DNA of 10,926 nucleotides, from NCBI GenBank assembly GCA_910589095.1, contig CAJUSN010000084.1, positions 1-10,926 on the forward strand, in the 5' to 3' direction. Below are positions 1 through 6,574 of the stretch, one piece after another (the first letter of the stretch is position 1; every line of letters begins with the position of its first letter). The translations under genes and the position numbers were made by a program. Below the pieces are notes generated by a model. It did not search any database, was not told the origin of the DNA, and saw only the letters and a list, made by a program, of their open reading frames with translations. The DNA is from an uncultured Muribaculaceae bacterium (GTDB taxonomy: Bacteria > Bacteroidota > Bacteroidia > Bacteroidales > Muribaculaceae).

Positions 1-1118
1 TCGTTTTCGGTGAACATGTGACCGATACCTTCGCCTTCAGCTTTGATGCGGTCAGCCTTGATGCCATACTTGTTGATGAGGGCGTTCTTAACTGATTCGG
101 CACGAGCCTGAGCGAGTTTGATGTTGAAGTCGAGGTTACCATCCTGAGAAGCATAACCCTTGACAACTACGGTAGAGTTCTTATGGTTCTTGAGGTAAGA
201 AGCAACCATTTCTACGTTAGGCATCTGGTCGGCGGTGATAACTGAGCTACCCACCTTGTAGAAGATGTAGCGAACGCTCTGGAGATTGTTGCTAACTTCT
301 TTCACCACTTCGGGTTTGCGGTTCTGGCAAGCCTGGAGCTGATTAGCGAGGTCGGCAGCGGTAGCAGCAGCGGCGGCAGTAGCAGCGTTGCAAGCAGCGA
401 GGTCGGCACGGAGGGCGTTGATCTGAGCGTTGAGGGCGTCGATCTCAGCCTGGTTCTGAGTGTCAACACACTTGAAGCCTTCACCGAATTTGTAGCTTAC
501 GCCTGCGAAGATAGAGAACGCTGAGGTTTCTTTGTTGTAAGCAGCGGTTGACTGCGAAACACCTGCATCGCTCATATCCCAGATAACGGCGGGCTTGATT
601 GAGAGAGTAAGGTTGCGGGTCACATTGAAGTTGAAGTTAAGACCTGCTTTAGTTGCGAAATAATTATGGTCAGGGCGATCGCCGTTCATATAGTCATGGC
701 CCCAGCCTGCACCGGCCTGGATTTCCATTTCGAATACGCGGGGAGCGCATTTGTAACCACCGAAGAGGTTCATGAGGTTAACGGTACCGTAAGCTCCTAC
801 ATAAGAGTTGTCGAATGCAGTGCCTGACTTGGCTCCGAAAGCCTTCTGGGCATAAGAGTTGTCCCAGGAAGAAGTGTTTACGCCAGTGAAAGCTTCAACA
901 CCGAGACCGAATACGGGAGAAATCTGTTTCTGGATGTGAATACCAAAGGCACCACGCATATCACCAATGAAAGAAGAGCCGTCGTAGAGAGGGGTAATAC
1001 CACCACCTTCAACACCTACAGACCAATTGGAAAAGAACGAAGGTGCTTCCAATGCTTGCTGTGCTTGCGCTGTCATCATCCCGGCAGCAGCGATAGCGAT
1101 AAGGAATAATTTTTTCAT
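1..1118 (-). CDS. OmpA-family outer-membrane protein, C-terminus cut off by window edge
   Basis: The reverse strand is open from an ATG at 1118-1116 to the window start, giving 372 codons with no stop, so the C-terminus is missing. Residues 1-20 form a signal peptide (MKKLFLIAIAAAGMMTAQAQ). Residues about 30-212 look like an outer-membrane beta-barrel, with alternating aromatic strands ending in VSYKFGEGF. Residues about 220-265 are Ala/Asn/Gln/Leu-rich and probably coiled coil, which is common in Bacteroidales porins of this type. From about 280 on comes an OmpA-like peptidoglycan-binding domain, with GYASQDG and a LAQARAESVKNAL helix; the full motif would continue past MFTEN. In this family the barrel sits in the outer membrane and the C-terminal domain tethers it to peptidoglycan. 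The gene is transcribed divergently from the TonB receptor gene and has its own -7 box. The domain assignment is firm; any specific transport role is unknown. Confidence 0.93.
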   Translation of the reverse strand, partial: MKKLFLIAIAAAGMMTAQAQQALEAPSFFSNWSVGVEGGGITPLYDGSSFIGDMRGAFGIHIQKQISPVFGLGVEAFTGVNTSSWDNSYAQKAFGAKSGTAFDNSYVGAYGTVNLMNLFGGYKCAPRVFEMEIQAGAGWGHDYMNGDRPDHNYFATKAGLNFNFNVTRNLTLSIKPAVIWDMSDAGVSQSTAAYNKETSAFSIFAGVSYKFGEGFKCVDTQNQAEIDALNAQINALRADLAACNAATAAAAATAADLANQLQACQNRKPEVVKEVSNNLQSVRYIFYKVGSSVITADQMPNVEMVASYLKNHKNSTVVVKGYASQDGNLDFNIKLAQARAESVKNALINKYGIKADRIKAEGEGIGHMFTEN

Positions 1119-1150
1119 TTGAATTTTGTTTAATGTTGATAAAATCGGCA

Positions 1151-1158
1151 CAAAGATA
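1151..1158 (-). promoter_or_regulatory. -7 promoter element of the OmpA-family gene
   Basis: On the minus strand the bases read TATCTTTG, an exact match to the Bacteroidota -7 consensus TAnnTTTG. It lies 32 bases upstream of the porin ATG, implying a leader of roughly 25 nt. No clean -33 TTTG is seen at the usual 19-21 base spacing; the upstream sequence is simply A/T-rich. Confidence 0.7.
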
Positions 1159-1279
1159 GAATAAAATCTTTAATAAATTAACTTAATTTACAAAAATTGA
1201 ATTTTTCACCAACTTTTACCCATATAGGTTAGTCGGCTTGTACTATCATAACGCCGTGTGCAAATTTTTGTTTAGAAAA

Positions 1280-1342
1280 GCGGATATATTTTTTTAGACG
1301 GAAACACGATTAAAGCGGATAATCCGGACTTCTTGGCGGATA
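1280..1342 (+). repeat. Three spaced GCGGATA direct repeats with an embedded inverted repeat
   Basis: GCGGATA occurs at 1280-1286, 1315-1321 and 1336-1342. The first two copies share the longer form AAAGCGGATA. The middle copy is part of the perfect inverted repeat CGGAT-A-ATCCG at 1316-1326. Direct repeats plus a dyad in a divergent intergenic region suggest a regulator-binding site, but no regulator is known from this window and the copies may be coincidental. Confidence 0.4.
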
Positions 1343-1604
1343 CTTCCCCAAAAATCAAGTCTCCTCCCCCGCCCATAGCGACGGCGGGTACCGGCAGGAT
1401 TCAGCACTGTGAATCAACATAAAGCGACAGAAAGACCCGTTTGTCCAGAGGCTTCTTTATTGAGTGATGCTGAAAAATGGCGGAAAATTCCCATTCTTTT
1501 GCTTGTTCGCCAACCGAGCCATAAAAAATCCGCATCATTGCGCATAATTGACAACCATGAGTTGGACCGGCAAGTGTGGCGATACATTAATTAAAGTGAA
1601 AAAA

Positions 1605-1637
1605 TTTGCGATGAGGGGCGGTTTAATAGTAATTTTG
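1605..1637 (+). promoter_or_regulatory. Probable promoter of the TonB-dependent receptor gene
   Basis: A -33 TTTG (1605-1608) is followed after 21 bases by TAATTTTG (1630-1637), which fits the Bacteroidota -7 consensus TAnnTTTG. Transcription would start near 1644, leaving a leader of about 110 nt before the ATG at 1757. That leader contains two small hairpins (1659-1672 and 1706-1721). Confidence 0.6.
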
Positions 1638-1658
1638 CACGAAAATTGTCCATTTCCA

Positions 1659-1672
1659 GCATTGACGAATGC
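1659..1672 (+). other. Small hairpin in the receptor leader
   Basis: GCATT (1659-1663) and AATGC (1668-1672) are perfectly complementary around a GACG tetraloop, just downstream of the inferred transcription start. It could be an operator or a 5' stabilising hairpin; a 5-bp stem can also arise by chance. Confidence 0.3.
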
Positions 1673-1705
1673 AACATACGGGAGGCATACACGCATATTT
1701 AATTT

Positions 1706-1721
1706 AAAGTATGTTTACTTT
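1706..1721 (+). promoter_or_regulatory. AAAGTA-N4-TACTTT inverted repeat upstream of the receptor
   Basis: There are perfect 6-bp arms, AAAGTA at 1706-1711 and TACTTT at 1716-1721, separated by TGTT. The element ends 35 bases before the receptor start codon, inside the inferred leader. It could be a dyad operator for a metal-responsive repressor or a weak leader hairpin. The sequence alone does not tell which. Confidence 0.35.
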
Positions 1722-1756
1722 TAGCCGAGGCCCTTCCCCACAAAACATCATCAAGA

Positions 1757-3799
1757 ATGAAACGAACAAATTTATCTACATTTATTATAATGTGTGCCGG
1801 AGGAGCTCTTTGCCCGGCTGCTCAAGCTGAGGAGCCCACCGACACAACCGAGATTTCCAACATATCGCTCCAGGGGGTAGAAGTGACCTCACGCGGCCCC
1901 TCCACAAGAAAACTACGCGGGTCAGTGACAAACACCGACATGATTTCATCGGGGGAGCTGCTCAGGGCTGCCTGCTGCAATTTGGGCGAAAGCTTCACCA
2001 CCAATCCGTCGGTGGATGTGAGCTACAGCGATGCCGCCACCGGTGCACGACAAATCAAGCTGCTGGGACTTTCCGGCACTTATGTGCAGATGCTTACTGA
2101 AAACATACCTAATTTCCGTGGGTCGGCCCTCCCCTACGGATTGGGCTATGTGGCAGGTCCGTGGTTGCAATCCATCCAGGTGTCAAAGGGCGCAAGCTCC
2201 GTAAAAAACGGCTATGAATCAATAACAGGACAGATAAACATAGAGATGAAAAAGCCGCAGGCCGACCAACAGTTTGCGGCCAACGCCTACGTTGACACAA
2301 ATGCCAAGGTGGAACTGAACGCAGATGGGAATATCCGCCTGTCCAAGCGACTGTCCACCTCACTACTCCTCCATGGAGAAAATTCATTCACCTCACACGA
2401 CCACAACGGCGACGGCTTCATGGACATGCCTAAACTGAGGCAGATAGCCGCTATGAACCGGTGGGCATGGATGGGAAGTAACTATGTGTTCCAGGCCGGA
2501 GTGAAGTTCCTTGACGAGAAACGCCGCAGCGGACAGGATGAGCATCATATCAGCCCAGAGCACCATGGCGACCTCTACACCATAAACATAGACACACGCC
2601 GCTGGGAAGGCTTCACAAAAAACGCCTATATTTTCGATCATGAAAACGACGGCAACGTGGCGCTTATCCTATCCGGTTCCCATAATGACTTCTCGTCCAC
2701 CTACGGCCACAAACGATATGCCACCGGCCAGCTGAACCTATATGCCCAGCTGATGTTCGAGCGCAAATGGGGCGAGAATCATGCGCTCTCCACCGGTCTC
2801 AGTTACAATTACGACAATTACCATCAACGAATGAGGTTGGTGCAGGATGCCACAGCCGAACTTGACCGAAGTAAAGAGATAGAGGCGGTGAGCGGCGCCT
2901 ATGCGCAGTACACCTTCAACATAGGCACACGGCTACTGCTCATGGGGGGCCTGCGTTATGACTACAGCTCGGTCTACGGCTCCATGATCACCCCCCGATT
3001 CCACGGACGATGGAACCCGGGAGAATGGCTGTCGGTGCATGCGTCGGTGGGCCGAGGAATGCGCACACCTCACATTATGGCCGAAAACAATTTCCTGCTT
3101 GCCTCAGGACGACGCATCATAATTAATCCCGGAGTGAGACAGGAGGATGCCACCAACTACGGCATAGGCGCAAGCTCGACAATCTACATTGCGAACAAGC
3201 CGCTGACGCTGAGCGGAGAGTATTACTACACCCACTTCAGCCATCAGCTCATAGCCGACCTTGATTCCGATCCTCACGCAGTGACCTTCAAGAACTTGGA
3301 CGGCCGTTCGTTTTCACATACATTCCAACTCGAGGCCACCATGTCGCCGTTCAAGGACTTTTCTTTCACAGCAGCCTACCGACTCACAAACGTAAAGGTG
3401 GATTACGGACAGGGGCTGGTGGAGAAACCGCTTACCTCACGAAACAAAGGACTCTTCACAGTGAGCTACACTCCGATGATGGGGCTTTGGCAATTTGACG
3501 TGACCTGCTCCATAAACGGCAGCGGCCGCATGCCTACCCCCTACACCACTGCTGACGGCGGTCTTTCATGGGCTACCCGTTACCACCCTTACGCCCAACT
3601 CAACGCACAGATAACGCGCAACTTCCGTCACTGGGCAGTGTATGTGGGCGGTGAGAACCTCACGGCTTACCGCCAGAAACGTCCTATTGTTGGCGCGGAA
3701 AATCCCTGGGGAACAGATTTTGATGCCACCATGGTGTATGCACCACTTCACGGCGCAATTATTTACGCCGGATTCCGTTATACATTCACAAAGTATTGA
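1757..3799 (+). CDS. TonB-dependent outer-membrane receptor, probably for metal or metal complex uptake
   Basis: This 680-residue protein is an outer-membrane active transporter driven by TonB. A signal peptide covers residues 1-24, with a likely cut after AQA. The plug domain runs from about 40 to 168, including KLLGLSGTYVQML (101-113) and VSKGASSVKNGYESITGQI (142-160), the usual plug end. A long beta-barrel follows and ends in the aromatic C-terminus GFRYTFTKY. Unlike many Bacteroidota receptors it lacks the N-terminal carboxypeptidase-regulatory-like domain: the mature protein starts almost directly with an acidic stretch and a short region around ISLQGVEVTS that could act as TonB box. Potential ligand residues are Cys73-Cys74, an Asp/Asn-rich loop HDHNGDGFMDMP (214-225) and a His/Glu cluster DEHHISPEHH (261-270). 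No SusD partner is present, so glycan import is unlikely. The downstream HMA-domain gene suggests a metal such as copper, but this is inference from context. Confidence 0.9.
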   Translation: MKRTNLSTFIIMCAGGALCPAAQAEEPTDTTEISNISLQGVEVTSRGPSTRKLRGSVTNTDMISSGELLRAACCNLGESFTTNPSVDVSYSDAATGARQIKLLGLSGTYVQMLTENIPNFRGSALPYGLGYVAGPWLQSIQVSKGASSVKNGYESITGQINIEMKKPQADQQFAANAYVDTNAKVELNADGNIRLSKRLSTSLLLHGENSFTSHDHNGDGFMDMPKLRQIAAMNRWAWMGSNYVFQAGVKFLDEKRRSGQDEHHISPEHHGDLYTINIDTRRWEGFTKNAYIFDHENDGNVALILSGSHNDFSSTYGHKRYATGQLNLYAQLMFERKWGENHALSTGLSYNYDNYHQRMRLVQDATAELDRSKEIEAVSGAYAQYTFNIGTRLLLMGGLRYDYSSVYGSMITPRFHGRWNPGEWLSVHASVGRGMRTPHIMAENNFLLASGRRIIINPGVRQEDATNYGIGASSTIYIANKPLTLSGEYYYTHFSHQLIADLDSDPHAVTFKNLDGRSFSHTFQLEATMSPFKDFSFTAAYRLTNVKVDYGQGLVEKPLTSRNKGLFTVSYTPMMGLWQFDVTCSINGSGRMPTPYTTADGGLSWATRYHPYAQLNAQITRNFRHWAVYVGGENLTAYRQKRPIVGAENPWGTDFDATMVYAPLHGAIIYAGFRYTFTKY

Positions 3800-3892
3800 T
3801 TAAGTGATTTGAACTTTTTTGCGAAAAGTAAAGAATAGCTTTATAATGTTTTCATCAGAATCTTGCATCTGAAAAATAATTAAATCACTTAA
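3800..3892 (+). repeat. 11-bp inverted repeat with nested hairpin between receptor and HMA genes
   Basis: TTAAGTGATTT (3800-3810) starts directly after the receptor stop codon. Its exact reverse complement AAATCACTTAA lies at 3882-3892, a few bases before the -33 box of the next gene. Between the arms is a smaller hairpin, TCAGA (3855-3859) with TCTGA (3868-3872) and an 8-base loop. The outer arms are 71 bases apart, so a looped-DNA operator with two sites, or a folded 3' end of the receptor transcript, are both possible. No standard intrinsic terminator with a G/C stem and T-tract is seen. Confidence 0.55.
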
Positions 3893-3898
3893 ATATTT

Positions 3899-3929
3899 TT
3901 TGCTTCCAGCAGGAAATATATTACCTTTG
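3899..3929 (+). promoter_or_regulatory. Promoter of the HMA-domain gene (and perhaps the whole downstream operon)
   Basis: TTTG (3899-3902), a 19-base spacer and TACCTTTG (3922-3929) match the Bacteroidota -33/-7 consensus (TTTG, TAnnTTTG) fully. Transcription would begin near 3936, giving a leader of about 44 nt. The right arm of the inverted repeat ends 7 bases upstream of the -33 box, where a regulator could contact it. No comparable promoter is seen before rfbB, so this may also drive the dTDP-sugar genes. Confidence 0.75.
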
Positions 3930-3979
3930 TTAACTCATCGATAAACTCTCAATTACAATCAAACATAAACCTAACAGAA

Positions 3980-4438
3980 ATGAAAAGAATCCTTACGCTT
4001 GCGTTTTCAATGATGATGGTGATAGCCGTGATGGCCGCCGATAAAGCCACCGCTTATTTCACTGTGACTCCCGGCATGACTTGCCAGAACTGCGAAAACA
4101 AGATAAAGACCAACCTGCGCTATGAAAAGGGTGTGAAGGAGATTGCCACCTCGCTCTCAGATCAGCTTGTTACTGTGACCTACGATCCCGCCAAGACCTC
4201 ACCCGAGACGCTTGCCGCCGCATTCAAAAAAATAGGCTATACCGCCACCGCTACCACCCCCGTACCCAAAGCCGGATGCAATAAGGCTCAGGGCTGCAAG
4301 AAAGCTGAAGGCGGTTGCTGCAAGAAGGCTGAAGGTGGCTGTAAGAAGGCCCAGGGCGGATGCTGCAAGAAAGCCGAGGGAGCAGAGAAAAAATGCGACA
4401 AGGCTCAAAAGCAGTGTGGCTCAACTTGCAAAAAATAA
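3980..4438 (+). CDS. Exported HMA-domain metal-binding protein with Cys/Lys/Gly-rich tail
   Basis: This 152-residue protein probably binds soft metal ions such as Cu(I) in the cell envelope. Residues 1-19 are a signal peptide (MKRILTLAFSMMMVIAVMA). Residues about 24-92 form one heavy-metal-associated (HMA) domain. Its motif is MTCQNC, with ligand cysteines 35 and 38, and it ends in the usual AAFKKIGYTAT helix/strand. Residues 97-152 are a low-complexity tail with ten cysteines (100, 106, 113, 114, 121, 128, 129, 139, 146, 150) set in repeats of KKAEGG/KKAQGG and CCKKAEG. The tail resembles a metallothionein-like metal sink added to a chaperone domain. It has its own promoter and follows the TonB receptor gene, supporting a joint role in metal acquisition or detoxification. 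The rfbB start is only 7 bases beyond its stop. The HMA call is firm; metal identity and function of the tail are inferred. Confidence 0.9.
   Translation: MKRILTLAFSMMMVIAVMAADKATAYFTVTPGMTCQNCENKIKTNLRYEKGVKEIATSLSDQLVTVTYDPAKTSPETLAAAFKKIGYTATATTPVPKAGCNKAQGCKKAEGGCCKKAEGGCKKAQGGCCKKAEGAEKKCDKAQKQCGSTCKK
4271..4435 (+). repeat. Imperfect in-gene repeats encoding KKA(E/Q)GGC(C) units
   Basis: The 3' part of the HMA gene is built from imperfect copies of a unit encoding C(C)KKA(E/Q)GG, about 21-24 bases long. Examples are GCKKAEGGCC, KKAEGGCKKAQGGCC and KKAEGAEKKC. Synonymous differences between copies (AAGAAAGCTGAAGG, AAGAAGGCTGAAGG, AAGAAAGCCGAGGG) show they are not freshly duplicated. Such repeats tend to vary in number between strains. 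Confidence 0.7.
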
Positions 4439-4445
4439 GCTATAG

Positions 4446-5645
4446 ATGAAACGCTATCTTGTTACCGGTGCCGCCGGTTTTATAGGAGCGAATTTTGTTA
4501 AACACCTCCTTGCCAAATATGGCGAGGAGGTGGAATTGCTTCTGCTCGACGCGCTCACCTACGCCGGAAATCCGGCGAGTATTGCCGAGGAGACGGCGAA
4601 AAAGAATGTGACATTCGTGAAGGGCGACATCGGCGATGCCGTGCTGGTGGAGAAACTGATGCAAGAGTTTGATCCGCACTATGTGGTGAATTTTGCAGCC
4701 GAAACGCATGTTGACCGCTCGATTACGAATCCGCGTCTGTTTCTGGAAACCAATATCCTCGGCACTCAGAATCTGCTTGAACAGTGCCGCAAGGCATGGT
4801 TCACGGGAAAAGATGCCGACGGACGCGCGCAATACCGCCCCGGACGACGCTATCTGCAAATAAGCACCGACGAGGTCTATGGCTCGCTCCCGCGCACCCA
4901 CTCCGAGGCTCAGCCCCTGGAAGTGAGCGAGGAAGTGAAATCGGTGGCTGTGGGGCGCACGAACCTTCACACATTCGGCGAAGGATTTTTCACCGAAACC
5001 ACTCCCCTCGCGCCCCGCTCGCCCTATTCGGCTGCCAAAACATCGGCCGACCTCATCACCCTGGCCTACAGCGAAACGTACGGACTGCCGGTGAGCATAA
5101 CCCGATGCAGCAACAATTATGGTCCCTATCAGTTCCCCGAGAAATTGATACCACTAATAATCAACAACATTCTCACGGGCAAACCGCTTCCGGTATATGG
5201 CAAAGGCGAAAATGTGCGCGACTGGCTCTACGTCGATGACCACGCCAAGGCAATTGACATGGTGCTCCGCGAAGGTCGTGAGGGTGAGGTGTACAATATT
5301 GGTGGCTTCAACGAGGAGCAAAACATAACCATAGTGCGCACCATCATAAAGATCATTCGCCGAATAATGGACACGGAACCCACTTACCGCTCTCTGCTAA
5401 AGCATCCGCGCGAAGAGATCGATGACAGCATGATCACTTTCGTGACTGACCGTCCGGGACATGACATGCGCTACGCCATCGACCCGACGAAGATAGCCAC
5501 CGAGCTGGGGTGGTATCCCGAAACCCCATTCGAGACGGGTATAGAAAAAACCGTGCGCTGGTATCTTGACAACCCGGAATGGACCGAGACCGTAACCTCG
5601 GGCGACTACCTGAAATATTACGACGAAATGTACGGCAACCGCTAA
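4446..5645 (+). CDS. rfbB: dTDP-glucose 4,6-dehydratase
   Basis: This 399-residue cytoplasmic enzyme converts dTDP-glucose to dTDP-4-keto-6-deoxyglucose using bound NAD, the common step to rhamnose and amino-deoxysugars. It is an extended short-chain dehydrogenase. The NAD motif GAAGFIG lies at 8-14, the catalytic segment STDEVYG at 140-146 (Thr141, Asp142, Glu143), and YSAAK at 194-198 (Tyr194, Lys198). Substrate-binding signatures include RCSNNYGPYQFPEKLIP (220-236) and RDWLYVDDH. Between EVYG and FTETTPLAPRSPYS it carries about 25 more residues (roughly 148-180) than the short loop usual in the family, which also explains the length above the common 350-360. It starts 7 bases after the HMA gene stop and is followed 50 bases later by rfbA. 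No separate promoter or terminator is visible. The function is confident; the loop insertion is of unknown importance. Confidence 0.96.
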   Translation: MKRYLVTGAAGFIGANFVKHLLAKYGEEVELLLLDALTYAGNPASIAEETAKKNVTFVKGDIGDAVLVEKLMQEFDPHYVVNFAAETHVDRSITNPRLFLETNILGTQNLLEQCRKAWFTGKDADGRAQYRPGRRYLQISTDEVYGSLPRTHSEAQPLEVSEEVKSVAVGRTNLHTFGEGFFTETTPLAPRSPYSAAKTSADLITLAYSETYGLPVSITRCSNNYGPYQFPEKLIPLIINNILTGKPLPVYGKGENVRDWLYVDDHAKAIDMVLREGREGEVYNIGGFNEEQNITIVRTIIKIIRRIMDTEPTYRSLLKHPREEIDDSMITFVTDRPGHDMRYAIDPTKIATELGWYPETPFETGIEKTVRWYLDNPEWTETVTSGDYLKYYDEMYGNR

Positions 5646-5695
5646 CACCAAGCCGTAACTGAGAACCATATCATCCACATAAATCCCGCATACCG

Positions 5696-6574
5696 ATGAA
5701 AGGCATTGTACTGGCCGGAGGCTCCGGCACCCGCCTATATCCAATAACCAAGGGCGTTTCGAAACAACTCATTCCCGTGTTTGACAAACCCATGGTCTAT
5801 TACCCCATTTCCACTCTTATGCTTGCCGGTATTCGGGAGATTCTTGTGATATCCACTCCCGAAGATTTGCCTGCCTTCCGCCGATTGCTGGGCGACGGAA
5901 GCGAGCTTGGCGTGAGCTTCAGCTACGCCGAGCAACCGCGCCCCGAAGGGTTGGCTCAAGCATTTATAATAGGGAAGGAGTTTATAGGGCAGGATGCTGT
6001 GTGCATGGTGTTGGGCGATAACATTTTCTATGGTCAGGGATTTACCGGAATGCTCCTTGATGCAGCAAAACGTGCCGAGGAGGGTGAGGCTTCGGTGTTC
6101 GCTTACCCGGTTAAAGATCCGCAACGGTTCGGGGTGGTGGAGGTTGATTCCGATAACCGCGCCCTCTCCATTGAAGAGAAACCGGCACGCCCAAAATCAA
6201 ATCTGGCAGTGGTTGGGCTCTATTTCTATCCCAATTCAGTGGTTGACGTGGCGGCGGGCGTTCGCCCGTCGGCTCGCGGAGAGCTTGAAATCACATCGAT
6301 CAACGATGAATACCTGCGCCGCGGAGAGTTGCGGGTGCAACGTCTGGGACGCGGTTTCGCATGGCTCGACACAGGAACTTTGGACTCGTTGCTTGAAGCA
6401 ACCAACTTCGTGGCATCCATCGAGAAGCGTCAGGGATTCCAAGTGGCAGCCCTGGAGGAAATAGCCTTCCGAAAGGGATGGATCACAGCTGAGCAGCTGC
6501 GGAAAATTGCGTTGCCTATGGAGAAGAATCATTATGGGGCTTATCTGCTGAATTTGGCCGACAATGGGATATGA
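5696..6574 (+). CDS. rfbA: Glucose-1-phosphate thymidylyltransferase
   Basis: This 292-residue enzyme joins glucose-1-phosphate and dTTP to give dTDP-glucose and pyrophosphate, the first step of the dTDP-sugar pathway. The nucleotidyltransferase signature GGSGTRLYPIT (8-18) is at the N-terminus, followed by SKQLIPVFDKPMVYYP with the conserved KQ, the EQPRPEGLAQAF segment that holds the sugar/nucleotide site, and LGDNIFYG with the metal-binding Asp. FGVVEVD, IEEKP and WLDTGTLDSLLEA are also family-typical, and the length matches RmlA (about 290). It follows rfbB, whose substrate it supplies. It overlaps the next gene by 11 bases, which ties it to the ketoisomerase genes as one unit. Members are usually tetramers inhibited by the end product; that is family knowledge and is not visible here. 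Confidence 0.97.
   Translation: MKGIVLAGGSGTRLYPITKGVSKQLIPVFDKPMVYYPISTLMLAGIREILVISTPEDLPAFRRLLGDGSELGVSFSYAEQPRPEGLAQAFIIGKEFIGQDAVCMVLGDNIFYGQGFTGMLLDAAKRAEEGEASVFAYPVKDPQRFGVVEVDSDNRALSIEEKPARPKSNLAVVGLYFYPNSVVDVAAGVRPSARGELEITSINDEYLRRGELRVQRLGRGFAWLDTGTLDSLLEATNFVASIEKRQGFQVAALEEIAFRKGWITAEQLRKIALPMEKNHYGAYLLNLADNGI

Larger units (their letters stand above)
1119..1756. other. Divergent intergenic region between the porin and TonB receptor genes
   Basis: This 638-base stretch holds no convincing gene. It contains the minus-strand -7 box at 1151-1158, an A/T-rich tract at about 1165-1215, three copies of GCGGATA (1280, 1315, 1336), and a perfect CGGAT-A-ATCCG inverted repeat (1316-1326). 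There is also a G/C-rich hairpin (CCCGCC 1368-1373 with GGCGGG 1383-1388, 9-base loop, no following T-tract). The receptor promoter lies at 1605-1637 and two short hairpins lie in its leader. A 61-codon GTG-initiated frame at 1409-1594 resembles nothing I recognise and is treated as chance. No riboswitch class could be matched. Confidence 0.6.

Noticed and set aside
1368..1388. G/C-rich hairpin CCCGCC/GGCGGG as an intrinsic terminator
   Set aside because: There is no T-tract on either side and no gene ends nearby on either strand.
1310..1420. Possible cobalamin or TPP riboswitch, suggested by fragments such as GGCAGG and, on the minus strand, GGGGAAGT and AGTCCGGA
   Set aside because: The conserved core blocks do not occur in the right order on either strand, and the downstream gene on the matching strand is a porin.
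1409..1594. 61-codon GTG-initiated reading frame between the porin and the TonB receptor
   Set aside because: Its product resembles no family I know, there is no clear promoter or ribosome site, and it ends just before the receptor promoter. A chance frame is more likely.
3824..3832. AAAAGTAAA shared in inverted orientation with the receptor leader (1714-1722) as a common operator
   Set aside because: It is a nine-base A/T-rich match in A/T-rich DNA, too weak to support shared regulation.
4440..4970. 176-codon reverse-strand frame opposite rfbB
   Set aside because: It lies antisense to conserved RfbB motifs and shows no family signature.
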